Shown in pieces: positions 19,541 to 27,429 of a stretch of DNA of 64,000 bases. Every line of letters begins with the position of its first letter. Positions within the stretch are counted from its first letter, which is position 1. Both the position numbers and the translations under genes were made by a program. Origin of the DNA: Paeniglutamicibacter psychrophenolicus. Lineage in GTDB: Bacteria > Actinomycetota > Actinomycetes > Actinomycetales > Micrococcaceae. Below the pieces are notes generated by a model. That model saw nothing but the letters and a program-made list of their open reading frames with translations. It was not told the origin of the DNA and did no database searches. Where the stretch lies: assembly GCF_017876575.1 (NCBI RefSeq), contig NZ_JAGIOE010000001.1:620001-684000 (forward strand), given 5' to 3'.

Positions 19541-20565
19541 GTGGGCAGCAGCTCCAGGGACGAGGACAAGTGGGAACGAAGTTCTTCCGTGGCGGCGGGC
19601 GTCCACCAGGCACCGGGAACCTGCTTGCCGATGATCCGCACGCCCGATCCGCCCAGCAGCAGCCGCAACGAGGGCAGTGCGGTGGAGGGCAGGGCGCGGA
19701 CCAATTGGCCGCGGCGCAGGGCGCGCAGGCGCATCTCGATCGGGATGGTGTGCTCGCGCACCGCGATCTTCTGGTGCGTGGCCAGCAGGCCCAGGAATTC
19801 CGGGGATTCGCGGCGGTGCGGGAAGTAGGCGACCGGCCCGTCGAGGGTCAGCGAATGCAGCCAGCGGAAGTACGGGTCCGGGTGGATCAGCCCGTCGGCG
19901 GCCATCGCGGAGCCGACCACCACGGTGGGTTCGGCGATCCGCTCGGCCACCGGCTGGGTGTTCAGCCACTCGAAGCGGTGCGATTCCAGGTGCCCGCCAA
20001 GCTCGCGGAACCTGCGCGCCACCTCCGGCTCCACCGGCAAGGCGGTGAAGACCAGAAGCCGAGAGGCCCGGGCCAGGGCGCGCAGCCGGTACCAGCTGGC
20101 AATCCCCAGCGCGCGGCGCGCCGCGTTGGGGTTGGAGCGCGGGCGCACCAGCGCTGTCGGTTCGCTGGCCACCAGCGCCCGGATGAGCCCGAGCGTGGCC
20201 AGCCCGTCGTCGATGACCACGATTTCCTGCACCGCGATGTGGCCCAGCAGTGCGCGCTGGACCCGGCCCGAGTACGCGTCCCCGGTCACCCAGCGCCGCG
20301 CGCCGGCCGATCCCGGGGCCGGGGGCACCTGTGTGGGGGGCGCGAACTCCACGCCCGCCGGTGCCCGGGCCATCAGCGTGGCCAGCGTGGCATCCAGCGT
20401 CGTGGTGCCCCCGCGCGGGTGGATGCGGCTGGAAGTGCCCAGCAGCCCGGCGCCGTGCGCCTCGATCGCGGAAAGCAGCTGCAGCGGGGACTCGACCCAG
20501 ACCTCGGCGTGGCCGAAGCGGGGTCGGGCCACGCCGGAATCCGCCCGGTACTCAGCGGGAGGCAC
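19537..20565 (-). CDS. Sialyltransferase-like glycosyltransferase
   Basis: 342 residues from GTG 20565. AGGAGGGGG lies 6 nt upstream, which decides against longer frames. It overlaps the previous gene by 14 nt and the next by 4 nt. The signature V-E-S-P-L-Q-L-L-S-A-I-E-A near the N-terminus, then E-I-V-V-I-D-D-G-L-A-T-L and Y-F-P-H-R-R-E-S, match the layout of bacterial GT52-type and polysialyltransferase enzymes (S-P-L-Q, D-D-G, Y-x-P-H-x-x-E). No signal peptide; it probably acts at the cytoplasmic membrane face during polymer assembly. The acceptor is unknown. Confidence 0.75.
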   Translation of the reverse strand: MPPAEYRADSGVARPRFGHAEVWVESPLQLLSAIEAHGAGLLGTSSRIHPRGGTTTLDATLATLMARAPAGVEFAPPTQVPPAPGSAGARRWVTGDAYSGRVQRALLGHIAVQEIVVIDDGLATLGLIRALVASEPTALVRPRSNPNAARRALGIASWYRLRALARASRLLVFTALPVEPEVARRFRELGGHLESHRFEWLNTQPVAERIAEPTVVVGSAMAADGLIHPDPYFRWLHSLTLDGPVAYFPHRRESPEFLGLLATHQKIAVREHTIPIEMRLRALRRGQLVRALPSTALPSLRLLLGGSGVRIIGKQVPGAWWTPAATEELRSHLSSSLELLPT

Positions 20566-21907
20566 GGGAGGCCCCCTCCTGCAGCGTGCGTGCCAGGCGC
20601 TGCAGCGAGCGGGTCCCGACGCGCAGCGCGCGGCGCTGCAGCCGGCGGCCCCAGTGGCGGCGGCGCCGCGGGTGCGCCCAGTGCGGGGGAAGATCCAGTG
20701 CGGCCAGCCGCCGACGCTTGAAGTGGGCGCCGAAGCGCGAGTAGTTCGCCTCCAGGAACGCCGCGGCCTCCCCGCGCAGTCCGGGCAGGTTCTCGTATTG
20801 CATGCAGTAGGCGACCGCGCGCAACAGGGGCGTGAGCTCGTCGTTCGGCCCCGCTTCCGCGGGCGTTTGGAGCTTCTGGACGAGCAGGGCATCGACGATC
20901 GAGACCGGGATGCGGTTGGAGTTCTGGTAGGGGCCCAGTTCCTGCAGCAGCTCCGCGGTGCCCACGGCGATCACCGGGGTGCCGAGCATGTACCTGGCGC
21001 TGAGCAGGGCGGTGGAGAAGCAGGAGATGACCACCAGCGGCTTCATGAGCGTGATGACGGTTTCGGCCAGCAGGTCGGTGTCCAGGATCTCGAAGCCCAG
21101 GCCCAGGGATTCGGCGCGGGCCCGCAGCTGCAGCGCTGCCGTGGGCCCCGAGCTCGGGTGCGGCTTGAACACCACGGACGAGGCCCCGGCGTCGCGGGCG
21201 GCCAGCAGCATCCGGTGGTGCAGCTCGAGTTCGGCGGCGGCATCGAGGATTCCCAGCGAGCCGAGGTACTGGCCCACCACCAGGGCGGCGCCGGGGGGCA
21301 GGTCCAGCTCGGCAGGATCCAGGCCCGCTGCAAGTTCGGCAAAGACGGCGGCCAGCGACTCGAGGCCCAGGACCTTGCGTTGCACCGGGGCCTCGAGCAG
21401 CAGCATGGGCTCGAGGCCCGGGACCAGGTCGATGTGGATGGTCTCGCGCAGGCGCTGGAGCATCTGCATCGACTGCTTGTTGCGGGTGGGGCCGTAGGAC
21501 ATCAGTCCGTCCGAGTGCACCGAGATCGGGGCGTCGAAGAAGATCCGGGCCATTGCCTGGGCTGGGTTCACCTGGATGGATTCGAGCACCAGGGACACCC
21601 GCTCCTCGCCGAGGTTCCAGCGGTGGCGCAACAACTTCTCGAAGAGCGGCAGCTCCTCGTTCCGGGGGTTGAATTGCCCGGGGCGGCGCGGCCACAGCAG
21701 CTCGCCGAGGTCCACCACGTCGTCGAAGCGCGCGGCCAGCGCATCGAACCCCGGGTTCTCGCGCAGCGGGGTGGTGATTTCTGGCATCTGGCTGCCGTTG
21801 GCCAGCACCAGGACGCGGCGGTCGGCGTCCGGGAGCAGGCCCGCATCGACCATCGCTGCCAGCGAAACGACCTGGAAGTAGGCGGAGGCCTGGATAAGTT
21901 GGATCAT
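20552..21907 (-). CDS. Polysialyltransferase-family glycosyltransferase
   Basis: 451 residues. Features of the alpha-2,8-polysialyltransferase (POLYST-like) family are H-S-D-G-L-M-S-Y-G-P-T-R-N in the middle, V-V-F-K-P-H-P-S (the K-x-H-P nucleotide-binding motif) and I-S-C-F-S-T-A-L-L-S-A-R near the CMP site. The C-terminal 60 residues are very rich in Arg and could bind membrane phospholipid or polymer. The ATG overlaps the GT2 stop by 4 nt. It probably polymerises or adds an acidic nine-carbon sugar; which sugar is not determined by the sequence. Confidence 0.78.
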   Translation of the reverse strand: MIQLIQASAYFQVVSLAAMVDAGLLPDADRRVLVLANGSQMPEITTPLRENPGFDALAARFDDVVDLGELLWPRRPGQFNPRNEELPLFEKLLRHRWNLGEERVSLVLESIQVNPAQAMARIFFDAPISVHSDGLMSYGPTRNKQSMQMLQRLRETIHIDLVPGLEPMLLLEAPVQRKVLGLESLAAVFAELAAGLDPAELDLPPGAALVVGQYLGSLGILDAAAELELHHRMLLAARDAGASSVVFKPHPSSGPTAALQLRARAESLGLGFEILDTDLLAETVITLMKPLVVISCFSTALLSARYMLGTPVIAVGTAELLQELGPYQNSNRIPVSIVDALLVQKLQTPAEAGPNDELTPLLRAVAYCMQYENLPGLRGEAAAFLEANYSRFGAHFKRRRLAALDLPPHWAHPRRRRHWGRRLQRRALRVGTRSLQRLARTLQEGASRASR

Positions 21908-22929
21908 TTGCTTCTCCCCTTGGCCGCGGCCGAAGGCAGCAGGCCGGTCAATGTCTTGCGGCGCTTGGCGTCGATTTGGGCCAACCCGTCATCCAGCAGC
22001 GGCGCGGGTATGACTGCGAGCCGCTCCGCAATGCCCTCGCGCAGAGACCGGCGCAGGGCGGGAGGGAACTGGGCAGACCGCCCCAGGTGGTGGCAGGAAA
22101 TGGCGATGAACTGGCGCAACGCCTTGGGCCCGTGGGCCTCGTGCGCCGGGTCGCCCAGCACCATGTCCAGGATTCCGGCGAAGGCGTCAAGGAAGTCCAG
22201 CTGGCGGTCGTCGAAGACCTGTGTGAGCGAGCCGGGCAGCCCGCGGCGGTAGAAGATCCCGTGGGCGTTGAGCACCGCGTAGCTTTTCGCCTTCAGGGCG
22301 AGCTCCCAGAACCAGGGCCGGTCCTCGCAGGTGCGCAGCTCCTCGTTGAACCGTGGCGCGGCGGAGCTCAGCATCTCGGCGCGGTACATGCCCGCCCAGA
22401 CCAGCGGATAGTCGATCATGGTCGCGGTGTGGATGGGCGAGATGTCGTCGGTCGGGTCCAACACGACGTTTCGGTTCGCCTGCGGGGCCCGGTACAGGGT
22501 CCGGTTCCCGCCGGTCACGCGCACGTGGTCGCAGCGCACGTAGTCCACGTCCAGTTCCTCAAGCCCGTCGGCCAGCTGGGCCAGGTGGTTGGGGGCAAAC
22601 CAGTCATCGGGATCCAGGAACACCACGAATTCGCCGCTGGCGTTTTCCAGCCCGGTGTTGCGGGCCGCGGAGACTCCGCGGTTTGCCGGGTGGGTGATGA
22701 TCCGCAGCCCCGGAAGCCCGGAGGCGAACTGGCCGGCGATTGCCGCGGTGGCATCGGTGGAGGCGTCATCGATGACCAGGACCTCGAGCTCCCGGGCGCC
22801 CAGCCGTTGGCGGGCCAGCGAGGCCAGGGTGTCGCCAATGAAGTCCTGTTGGTTCATGGCCGGGACGATGACGCTGATGCGTCCGGGGATGCGGGCCTTG
22901 GCGGAGGGACGTTCGGATGTGGAAGGCAT
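21904..22929 (-). CDS. Family 2 glycosyltransferase
   Basis: 341 residues from ATG 22929; a GTG at 22986 is in frame but lies only 4 nt past a long hairpin and is less likely. GT-A fold motifs are S-V-I-V-P-A-M-N at the N-terminus, V-I-D-D-A-S-T-D-A-T, and the metal-binding F-L-D-P-D-D-W-F. The C-terminal half (L-P-G-S-L-T-Q-V-F-D-D-R-Q, then helices) resembles GT2 enzymes of capsule and teichoic-acid-like loci. It presumably transfers the sugar that alternates with, or primes, the nonulosonic acid polymer. Confidence 0.85.
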   Translation of the reverse strand: MPSTSERPSAKARIPGRISVIVPAMNQQDFIGDTLASLARQRLGARELEVLVIDDASTDATAAIAGQFASGLPGLRIITHPANRGVSAARNTGLENASGEFVVFLDPDDWFAPNHLAQLADGLEELDVDYVRCDHVRVTGGNRTLYRAPQANRNVVLDPTDDISPIHTATMIDYPLVWAGMYRAEMLSSAAPRFNEELRTCEDRPWFWELALKAKSYAVLNAHGIFYRRGLPGSLTQVFDDRQLDFLDAFAGILDMVLGDPAHEAHGPKALRQFIAISCHHLGRSAQFPPALRRSLREGIAERLAVIPAPLLDDGLAQIDAKRRKTLTGLLPSAAAKGRSK

Positions 22930-22989
22930 GGGGATCTCGGGGTGGTCCTTAAGTCTGGAAAAGCTGGTTGGCGGCGCGGGGGCCACCTA

Positions 22990-23032
22990 GCCCCGTGGGG
23001 TGCCCGCCCCAAAGGCGGACACCCCACGGGGC
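22990..23032. terminator. Long hairpin between neuB and the GT2 gene
   Basis: Inverted repeat of about 19 bp per arm (GCCCCGTGGGGTG on the outer part, CCGCC/GGCGG inside, small loop). It lies 26 nt after the neuB stop within the same-strand cluster. No clear T run follows on the minus strand, so it may attenuate or stabilise rather than fully terminate. Confidence 0.7.
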
Positions 23033-23057
23033 TGATGCTATGCGGAAAGGCTGCGGA

Positions 23058-23951
23058 TCAGGCGTCGACGCGGCGCAGGCGGGACAGCGGTGCCAGCTCG
23101 CCCGGGAAGACCTTCTTGACGCCGTCGCCCATGGCTTCCTCGAGGATGTGGATGTCGCGGATCAGTGCCTCGAAGCCCTTGGGCTCCAGTGAGGAGGCCT
23201 GGTCCGAGCCCCACATGGTGCGGTCCAGGGTGATGTGGCGCTCGACGGTGACGGCGCCAAGGGCGACGGCGGCCAGCGAGATCTGCAGGCCGCGCTCGTG
23301 GCCCGAGTAGCCGACCGGCACCTGGTAGCGCTCCTGCAGCGTGGTGATCATGCGCAGGTTGGCCTCTTCGGGAGGCAGCGGGTAGGTGGAGGTTGCGTGC
23401 ATCATGACCAGGTTGGAAGTGCCGAGGGTTTCCACGGCCTTGTCGATCTGTTCGATGGTGGACATGCCGGTGGAGAGGATGATCGGCTTGCCGGTCTGTG
23501 CCAGGGCCTGCAGCAGCTCGATGTCGGTGACCGAGGCGGAGGCGACCTTGTGGGTCACCGCGCCCTGCTCTTCCATGAACTCGACCGAGGGGACGTCCCA
23601 CGGGGAGGCGAAGGCGTGCAGGCCCTGCGCGGCGGCGTAGCGGATCAGTTCCTTGTACTGGGCTGCATCGAACTCGACGCGGTAGCGGTAGTCCATGTAG
23701 GTCATGTCGCCCCACGGGGTGGAGCGGATCTTGTCGCGCATGTCCATCGGGGTGGAGATCTCCGGGGTGCGCTTCTGGAACTTCACGGCGTTGGCGCCGG
23801 CCTTGGCGGAGACGTCGATGAGCTGCTTGGCGATTTCCATGTCGCCGTTGTGGTTGATGCCGATCTCGCCGATGACGTAGACCTGCTGGCCGGTGCCCAG
23901 CAGCTGCTCGCCGATGGCGACGGGTGCGGTTTCAGTGGTGGTGATAGTCAT
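23058..23951 (-). CDS. neuB: N-acetylneuraminate synthase-type enzyme (NeuB), lacking SAF domain
   Basis: 297 residues. It condenses phosphoenolpyruvate with a six-carbon sugar (ManNAc, ManNAc-6-P, Man-6-P or a relative) to give a nine-carbon nonulosonic acid. The TIM-barrel motifs are all present: G-E-I-G-I-N-H-N-G-D, V-K-F-Q-K-R, A-S-P-W-D, G-Y-S-G-H-E-R-G and E-R-H-I-T-L-D-R-T-M-W-G-S-D. The usual C-terminal SAF (antifreeze-like) domain, which in classical NeuB reaches over into the partner's active site, is missing; the chain ends about 45-50 residues early. It lies 87 nt downstream of the CMP-sugar synthetase gene. Confidence 0.9.
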   Translation of the reverse strand: MTITTTETAPVAIGEQLLGTGQQVYVIGEIGINHNGDMEIAKQLIDVSAKAGANAVKFQKRTPEISTPMDMRDKIRSTPWGDMTYMDYRYRVEFDAAQYKELIRYAAAQGLHAFASPWDVPSVEFMEEQGAVTHKVASASVTDIELLQALAQTGKPIILSTGMSTIEQIDKAVETLGTSNLVMMHATSTYPLPPEEANLRMITTLQERYQVPVGYSGHERGLQISLAAVALGAVTVERHITLDRTMWGSDQASSLEPKGFEALIRDIHILEEAMGDGVKKVFPGELAPLSRLRRVDA

Positions 23952-24038
23952 GGGGACATGCCTTTCATGTGTTGCCGGACCGTTCGGGGAATCGATGGGT
24001 GAAGGTCTCGGTGAGGATTGGTGGAAAACTGTGGGGGC

Positions 24039-25268
24039 CTAGTGGGCCAGGGATGGTTCCAGTGGCCCGGAGGTCGGGGCGGATGCCGCCACGGTGCTTG
24101 GGACGGTGATTCCGGCCAGGATGAGGTCGGCTGCTTCGCGGACCGCGCCGTGTCCGCCGTTGGTGGAAAGCCGGTGCCGGGCCGCTGCATGGACCGAGTC
24201 GCGGGCGTCGGCCACGGTCAGCGGCCAGCCGACCTGGCTCATGGCGTCAAGGTCGTTCACGTCGTTGCCCAGGTAGGCGACGCGTGCCGGGTCCAGGCCG
24301 TGCCCGGCGATCCATTGGTTCAGCACGGTGGCCTTGTCCGCCACGGCCTGGGCGACGTCCACGCCGAGCTTGGCGGCCCGGGCGGTGACCACGGGGTTGG
24401 TTTCGGTGGAAAGGATCAGCAGGTGGATTCCTGCCTTCTTCAGCAGCGAGATGCCCATGCCGTCGGAACGGGAGACCCGCACCGCCTCGGTGCCGTCCTC
24501 GCTGAGGTAGGCGGTGTCTTCGGTGTGGACGCCGTCGAAGTCGGTGACCAGTGCGTCCACGTCGATCCCGGCGGCGGGCGTGTTGCCTGAAAGCCGCCAG
24601 CGGGCCAATTCCAGGTCCGCCTCGGTGTCGATGTCGATGCCGTGCTCCTCGGGGACCCGGGCCAGGGCCAAGGACCCGAAGAAGCGATGCTCCGCCTCCA
24701 GGAACCCGGCGGTGTCCATGACGTAGAACGCCCCGGTTTCGCGGAAGCGCGGCTCGCGGTCCTGTCGGCGCGGACGCCGGGCGGCGTCGTGGCCGCTGGC
24801 ATGGGCGGCGCCGGTCTCGTCGCAGCTCCAGTGGAACCCGTGGTCCGGGACCACCGCGAAGCTCACGTCCGCCGCTCCGCTGGCGACCGTGGTGATGGCC
24901 TCCTGCAGGTCCGCCGGGTCGATGACCGGCGAGGTGCATTGGATGAAGACGGTGATTTGGGGGAGTACGTCCAGGGTGCCCAGGGCGTGCAACAACACCG
25001 ATTCGCTGCTTGCGGTATCACCGGCGATATCTGCCGGGCGGTCGATGACTGTTGCACCGTGGGCCAGGGCCTCGGCCTTGATCTCCGGGTGGTCCGTGCT
25101 GACCACGACGTCGAGAACTGACGGCGTGGCAAATGCGGATTCAATGGCCCGTGCCAACAAGGTTTGGCCGCCGATCCTGCGCAGGTTTTTTAGCTTGATC
25201 CCCTTCGATCCTCCACGTGCCGGGATGATGACCAGGGTCTTTGCTTCACTGTTCGTGCTCACAACCAA
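24039..25268 (-). CDS. neuA: Fused CMP-nonulosonate cytidylyltransferase and HAD phosphatase
   Basis: 409 residues (TTG 25268, or GTG 25262). The N-terminal half is a CMP-sialate/CMP-KDO synthetase: I-I-P-A-R-G-G-S-K-G-I, K-N-L, the S-T-D-H strand, Q-C-T-S-P and R-E-T-G-A-F-Y. The C-terminal half (from about residue 235) is a KdsC-like HAD phosphatase: V-T-D-F-D-G-V (motif I), L-S-T-E (motif II region), a conserved Lys and G-N-D-V-N-D. Such fusions exist where the synthase makes a 9-phosphate that must be dephosphorylated before activation. First gene of the cluster. No UDP-GlcNAc 2-epimerase gene is seen in this window. Confidence 0.88.
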   Translation of the reverse strand: MVVSTNSEAKTLVIIPARGGSKGIKLKNLRRIGGQTLLARAIESAFATPSVLDVVVSTDHPEIKAEALAHGATVIDRPADIAGDTASSESVLLHALGTLDVLPQITVFIQCTSPVIDPADLQEAITTVASGAADVSFAVVPDHGFHWSCDETGAAHASGHDAARRPRRQDREPRFRETGAFYVMDTAGFLEAEHRFFGSLALARVPEEHGIDIDTEADLELARWRLSGNTPAAGIDVDALVTDFDGVHTEDTAYLSEDGTEAVRVSRSDGMGISLLKKAGIHLLILSTETNPVVTARAAKLGVDVAQAVADKATVLNQWIAGHGLDPARVAYLGNDVNDLDAMSQVGWPLTVADARDSVHAAARHRLSTNGGHGAVREAADLILAGITVPSTVAASAPTSGPLEPSLAH

Positions 25269-25571
25269 AGACGCTATCGGCGCGAATCAACCAGCTGGCC
25301 GCATTTAGGTTAACGGCAGGCGACAACTGCAAGGCCAGTGGGCGGCAGGCGAACCGAGCTGTGCCGATACATGTAAGGGGGGTACGCGAGACGGCGCAGC
25401 GGGTAAGGCCCTTTGCTCTAAAGGCCCAAGGTGGTCGCGCCCTGGAAGACCCCCGTGTTGCGGTCAAAAGATTCATGAACGGAATGTTGGGTGACTCTCC
25501 CGACTGACGGAAATCAGTGATCCGGATTCCGGTGATGGTTCGAGGGCTGGTCTATGGGTTGCCCCGCAAGG
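25269..25571. other. Intergenic region, neuA upstream / abi upstream
   Basis: About 300 nt between divergent genes. I see no gene. It should hold the promoter of the nonulosonic-acid cluster on the minus strand, but no clear -10/-35 pair stands out. Confidence 0.5.
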
Positions 25572-25577
25572 TATAGT
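25572..25577 (+). promoter_or_regulatory. Probable -10 element upstream of abi leader RNA
   Basis: TATAGT matches the sigma-70-type -10 consensus closely. No good -35 hexamer is seen 16-18 nt upstream. Transcription would start near 25584, just before the structured leader. Confidence 0.55.
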
Positions 25578-25583
25578 TTTAGA

Positions 25584-25629
25584 CATAAGACACCGCCCTC
25601 CTCTGACTTTTGTCACGGGGGCGGTTTTC
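25584..25629 (+). ncRNA. Structured leader RNA upstream of the Abi_2 gene
   Basis: The transcript from the TATAGT box would fold into a two-tier hairpin: ACCGCCC pairs with GGGCGGT (7 bp) and an inner T-G-A-C / G-T-C-A stem closes a TTTT loop, followed at once by TTTTC. This is terminator-like and ends only about 15 nt before the abi start codon. I recall a conserved RNA motif described upstream of abiF-type genes; whether this belongs to it must be checked with a covariance model. It could act as an RNA regulator or antitoxin of the Abi protein, or as an attenuator. Confidence 0.6.
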
Positions 25630-25643
25630 ATTTGGGGGACCGG

Positions 25644-26672
25644 TTGGCGGAGTACGACAAGAAGTTTTTGGATTTTGGTGAGCTGATTGCCAACATGAAG
25701 AAATTCGGCCTGGCTACCGGTACCGACGAGGAGGCGCTGGAGTTTCTTCGCACCCACGGCTACTTTCGTTCTGGCGGCTATCGGTATGTTTTTCGGGAGA
25801 TGCTGCCACTCACCGAGCAAGTGAGTGAGCTGCGGCAGTTTAGGTCGGACAGCTACATGGACGGCTCGAACTTGAAAGACGTCGCCAAGCTCCTTGACTA
25901 CGAGGTGAAGCTCCGTGAAGTAATGCTCAAGGGCCTGTTGGATTTTGAAGTCCGGCTACGAGGTGCCATGGCGCATGTCCTTGCCAAGCGAGATGTTTTT
26001 GGGCACCTATCCGAAGCTAGTTTGAACGAGGCAGTCTGCAACCAGCAGGCAAACATGAGCAGTCAGGCTACTAAATTCGAACTTTGGGTCGAGACTTGTA
26101 ACAAAGCGATTGAGCAGGCGAAATCGGAAGACTACATCCACCATCATTTAATGAAGTACGGTCCTCCGATTCCGGTTTGGGCGCTGCTTGAAGTACTGAG
26201 TTTTGGCAATTTGCCCTACCTGTTCGACCTTTTGAAACGTGACGATCAGCTTGCCGTAGCGCGGCTCTTTGGTGTGAAACAAGCACACCCATTCTCTGCC
26301 TGGATACGGTCCCTAATTGACTTGCGCAATTTGTGTGCGCATGGAGGCCGTGTATTCAATAGAGCTATGAAACGAAAGGTTGCCTTCAACCAATCGGCAA
26401 TCGAGCCCTTGCTATTGGGCCACCTCAGTAATCAGGCTGCGGATGCTCAATGGCTGGCCCTTCATTCGAACAAGTTGTATCCACTCGCTGCCGTTCTTGC
26501 ATATATGTTGCGTTGCCACCCCGGAAAAGCGCAGTGGCCGCTTACGTTCAGAACCCAGTCCAAGAAATTGCCTGGCTTCGTCCTCTCGCCGGACGCGAAA
26601 CCATTGCTCACTCTGGAGCACAACATGGGATTTCCTCCAGGGTGGTCGGACTTGCCGTTATGGAGTGCTTAG
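25644..26672 (+). CDS. Abi_2 (AbiD/AbiF) family abortive-infection protein
   Basis: 342 residues from TTG 25644, chosen because GGGGGA lies about 6 nt upstream. The protein has the family N-terminus (helix, L-R-T-H-G-Y-F-R-S-G-G-Y-R-Y) and the HEPN-type motif R-N-L-C-A-H-G-G-R-V-F near residue 235, the R-x(4-6)-H signature of HEPN ribonucleases. AbiD/AbiF proteins of lactococci block phage by abortive infection. The gene has visibly lower GC than its neighbours and no operon partner, both consistent with transfer. The structured leader RNA immediately upstream is a likely partner. It is complete, with no frameshift. Confidence 0.88.
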   Translation: MAEYDKKFLDFGELIANMKKFGLATGTDEEALEFLRTHGYFRSGGYRYVFREMLPLTEQVSELRQFRSDSYMDGSNLKDVAKLLDYEVKLREVMLKGLLDFEVRLRGAMAHVLAKRDVFGHLSEASLNEAVCNQQANMSSQATKFELWVETCNKAIEQAKSEDYIHHHLMKYGPPIPVWALLEVLSFGNLPYLFDLLKRDDQLAVARLFGVKQAHPFSAWIRSLIDLRNLCAHGGRVFNRAMKRKVAFNQSAIEPLLLGHLSNQAADAQWLALHSNKLYPLAAVLAYMLRCHPGKAQWPLTFRTQSKKLPGFVLSPDAKPLLTLEHNMGFPPGWSDLPLWSA

Positions 26673-26832
26673 CAGCGGGAACAAGGCTCGTCGACCCAAC
26701 GAGGCTGTGACTCCAGAAGCTGTCATGGAATAGCGTGGTGGTGAATCGCGTAATTGTTATGTGCGCAGGCTTGGGATCCCGCGCCGTACCTATGATGGAA
26801 GAACCGAATGATCGTCGACAGCAAGGAAAAAC

Positions 26833-27285
26833 GTGAGCGACAAAGTGCTGGCAGACCCTCTGGCCTTGGAGAACCAGGTCTGTTTTGCCCTGTCGCTGGC
26901 CTCGCGCAGCGTGATTGCTGCCTACCGGCCGGTCCTTGAACCGCTGGGCCTGACCCACCCGCAGTACCTGGTCATGCTGACCCTGTGGGAACACGAACCG
27001 CTGTCGATCAAGGAGCTGAGCGCACTGCTCCACCTGGACCCCGGGACACTTTCGCCGCTGGTCAAGCGGATCGAGACGCTGGGATACGTGAAACGCAGCC
27101 GCAGCGCCGCGGACGAGCGGATCCTGCAGGTCATCCTGACCGAGAAGGGCAGGGCCGCGCGCGAGCTGGCCCTCGAGATCCCCAAGGAGATGATGCAGCG
27201 CCTGGACATCGACCTCGAGGAACTCAATGCGCTCCACGGAACCATGAAGAAGCTCATTGACGCCGCCACGAGGTCCCAGCACTAG
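26833..27285 (+). CDS. ohrR: OhrR-type MarR family regulator
   Basis: 150 residues from GTG 26833. The N-terminus L-E-N-Q-V-C-F-A-L-S matches the peroxide-sensing segment of OhrR proteins. Cys17 is the only cysteine, so this would be the one-Cys type; Tyr31 and Tyr45 may serve as the tyrosines that contact the oxidised cysteine. The winged helix follows (S-I-K-E-L-S-A-L-L-H-L-D-P-G-T-L-S-P-L-V-K-R), then the wing D-E-R. Such proteins repress organic-hydroperoxide resistance genes. No ohr gene is adjacent; the next genes are a small unknown protein and a UvrA-like ATPase. Confidence 0.85.
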   Translation: MSDKVLADPLALENQVCFALSLASRSVIAAYRPVLEPLGLTHPQYLVMLTLWEHEPLSIKELSALLHLDPGTLSPLVKRIETLGYVKRSRSAADERILQVILTEKGRAARELALEIPKEMMQRLDIDLEELNALHGTMKKLIDAATRSQH

Positions 27286-27323
27286 GCCCCTTGTTTTGCC
27301 AGGGCCGGGACCCGGCCAATTAG

Positions 27324-27335
27324 TTGGTGCACCAA
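27324..27335. promoter_or_regulatory. Candidate operator palindrome (TTGGTGCACCAA)
   Basis: Perfect 12-bp palindrome in the AT-richer stretch between ohrR and the 77-residue gene. Its position fits a MarR-family operator controlling the downstream gene. It differs from the published Bacillus OhrR box (TACAATT-rich), though TACAATTG occurs 11 nt further on. Confidence 0.4.
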
Positions 27336-27429
27336 TCATTCGAATACAATTGAAGGTGACAGCCGCACGTCCGCGGAGAATCCGTCACGCAGCAGCAGAC
27401 CGGATCCCCACAGAAAGAGACTGAAAACC

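Noticed and set aside
19541-19969. N-terminal extension of the DUF6716-like gene to 19969
   Set aside because: The extension overlaps most of the preceding gene in another frame, is Arg/Pro-rich, and the ATGA-coupled ATG at 19540 is the natural start.
20566-20892. Longer version of the sialyltransferase-like gene starting at 20892
   Set aside because: It would overlap the polysialyltransferase gene by 340 nt; GTG 20565 has an excellent ribosome binding site.
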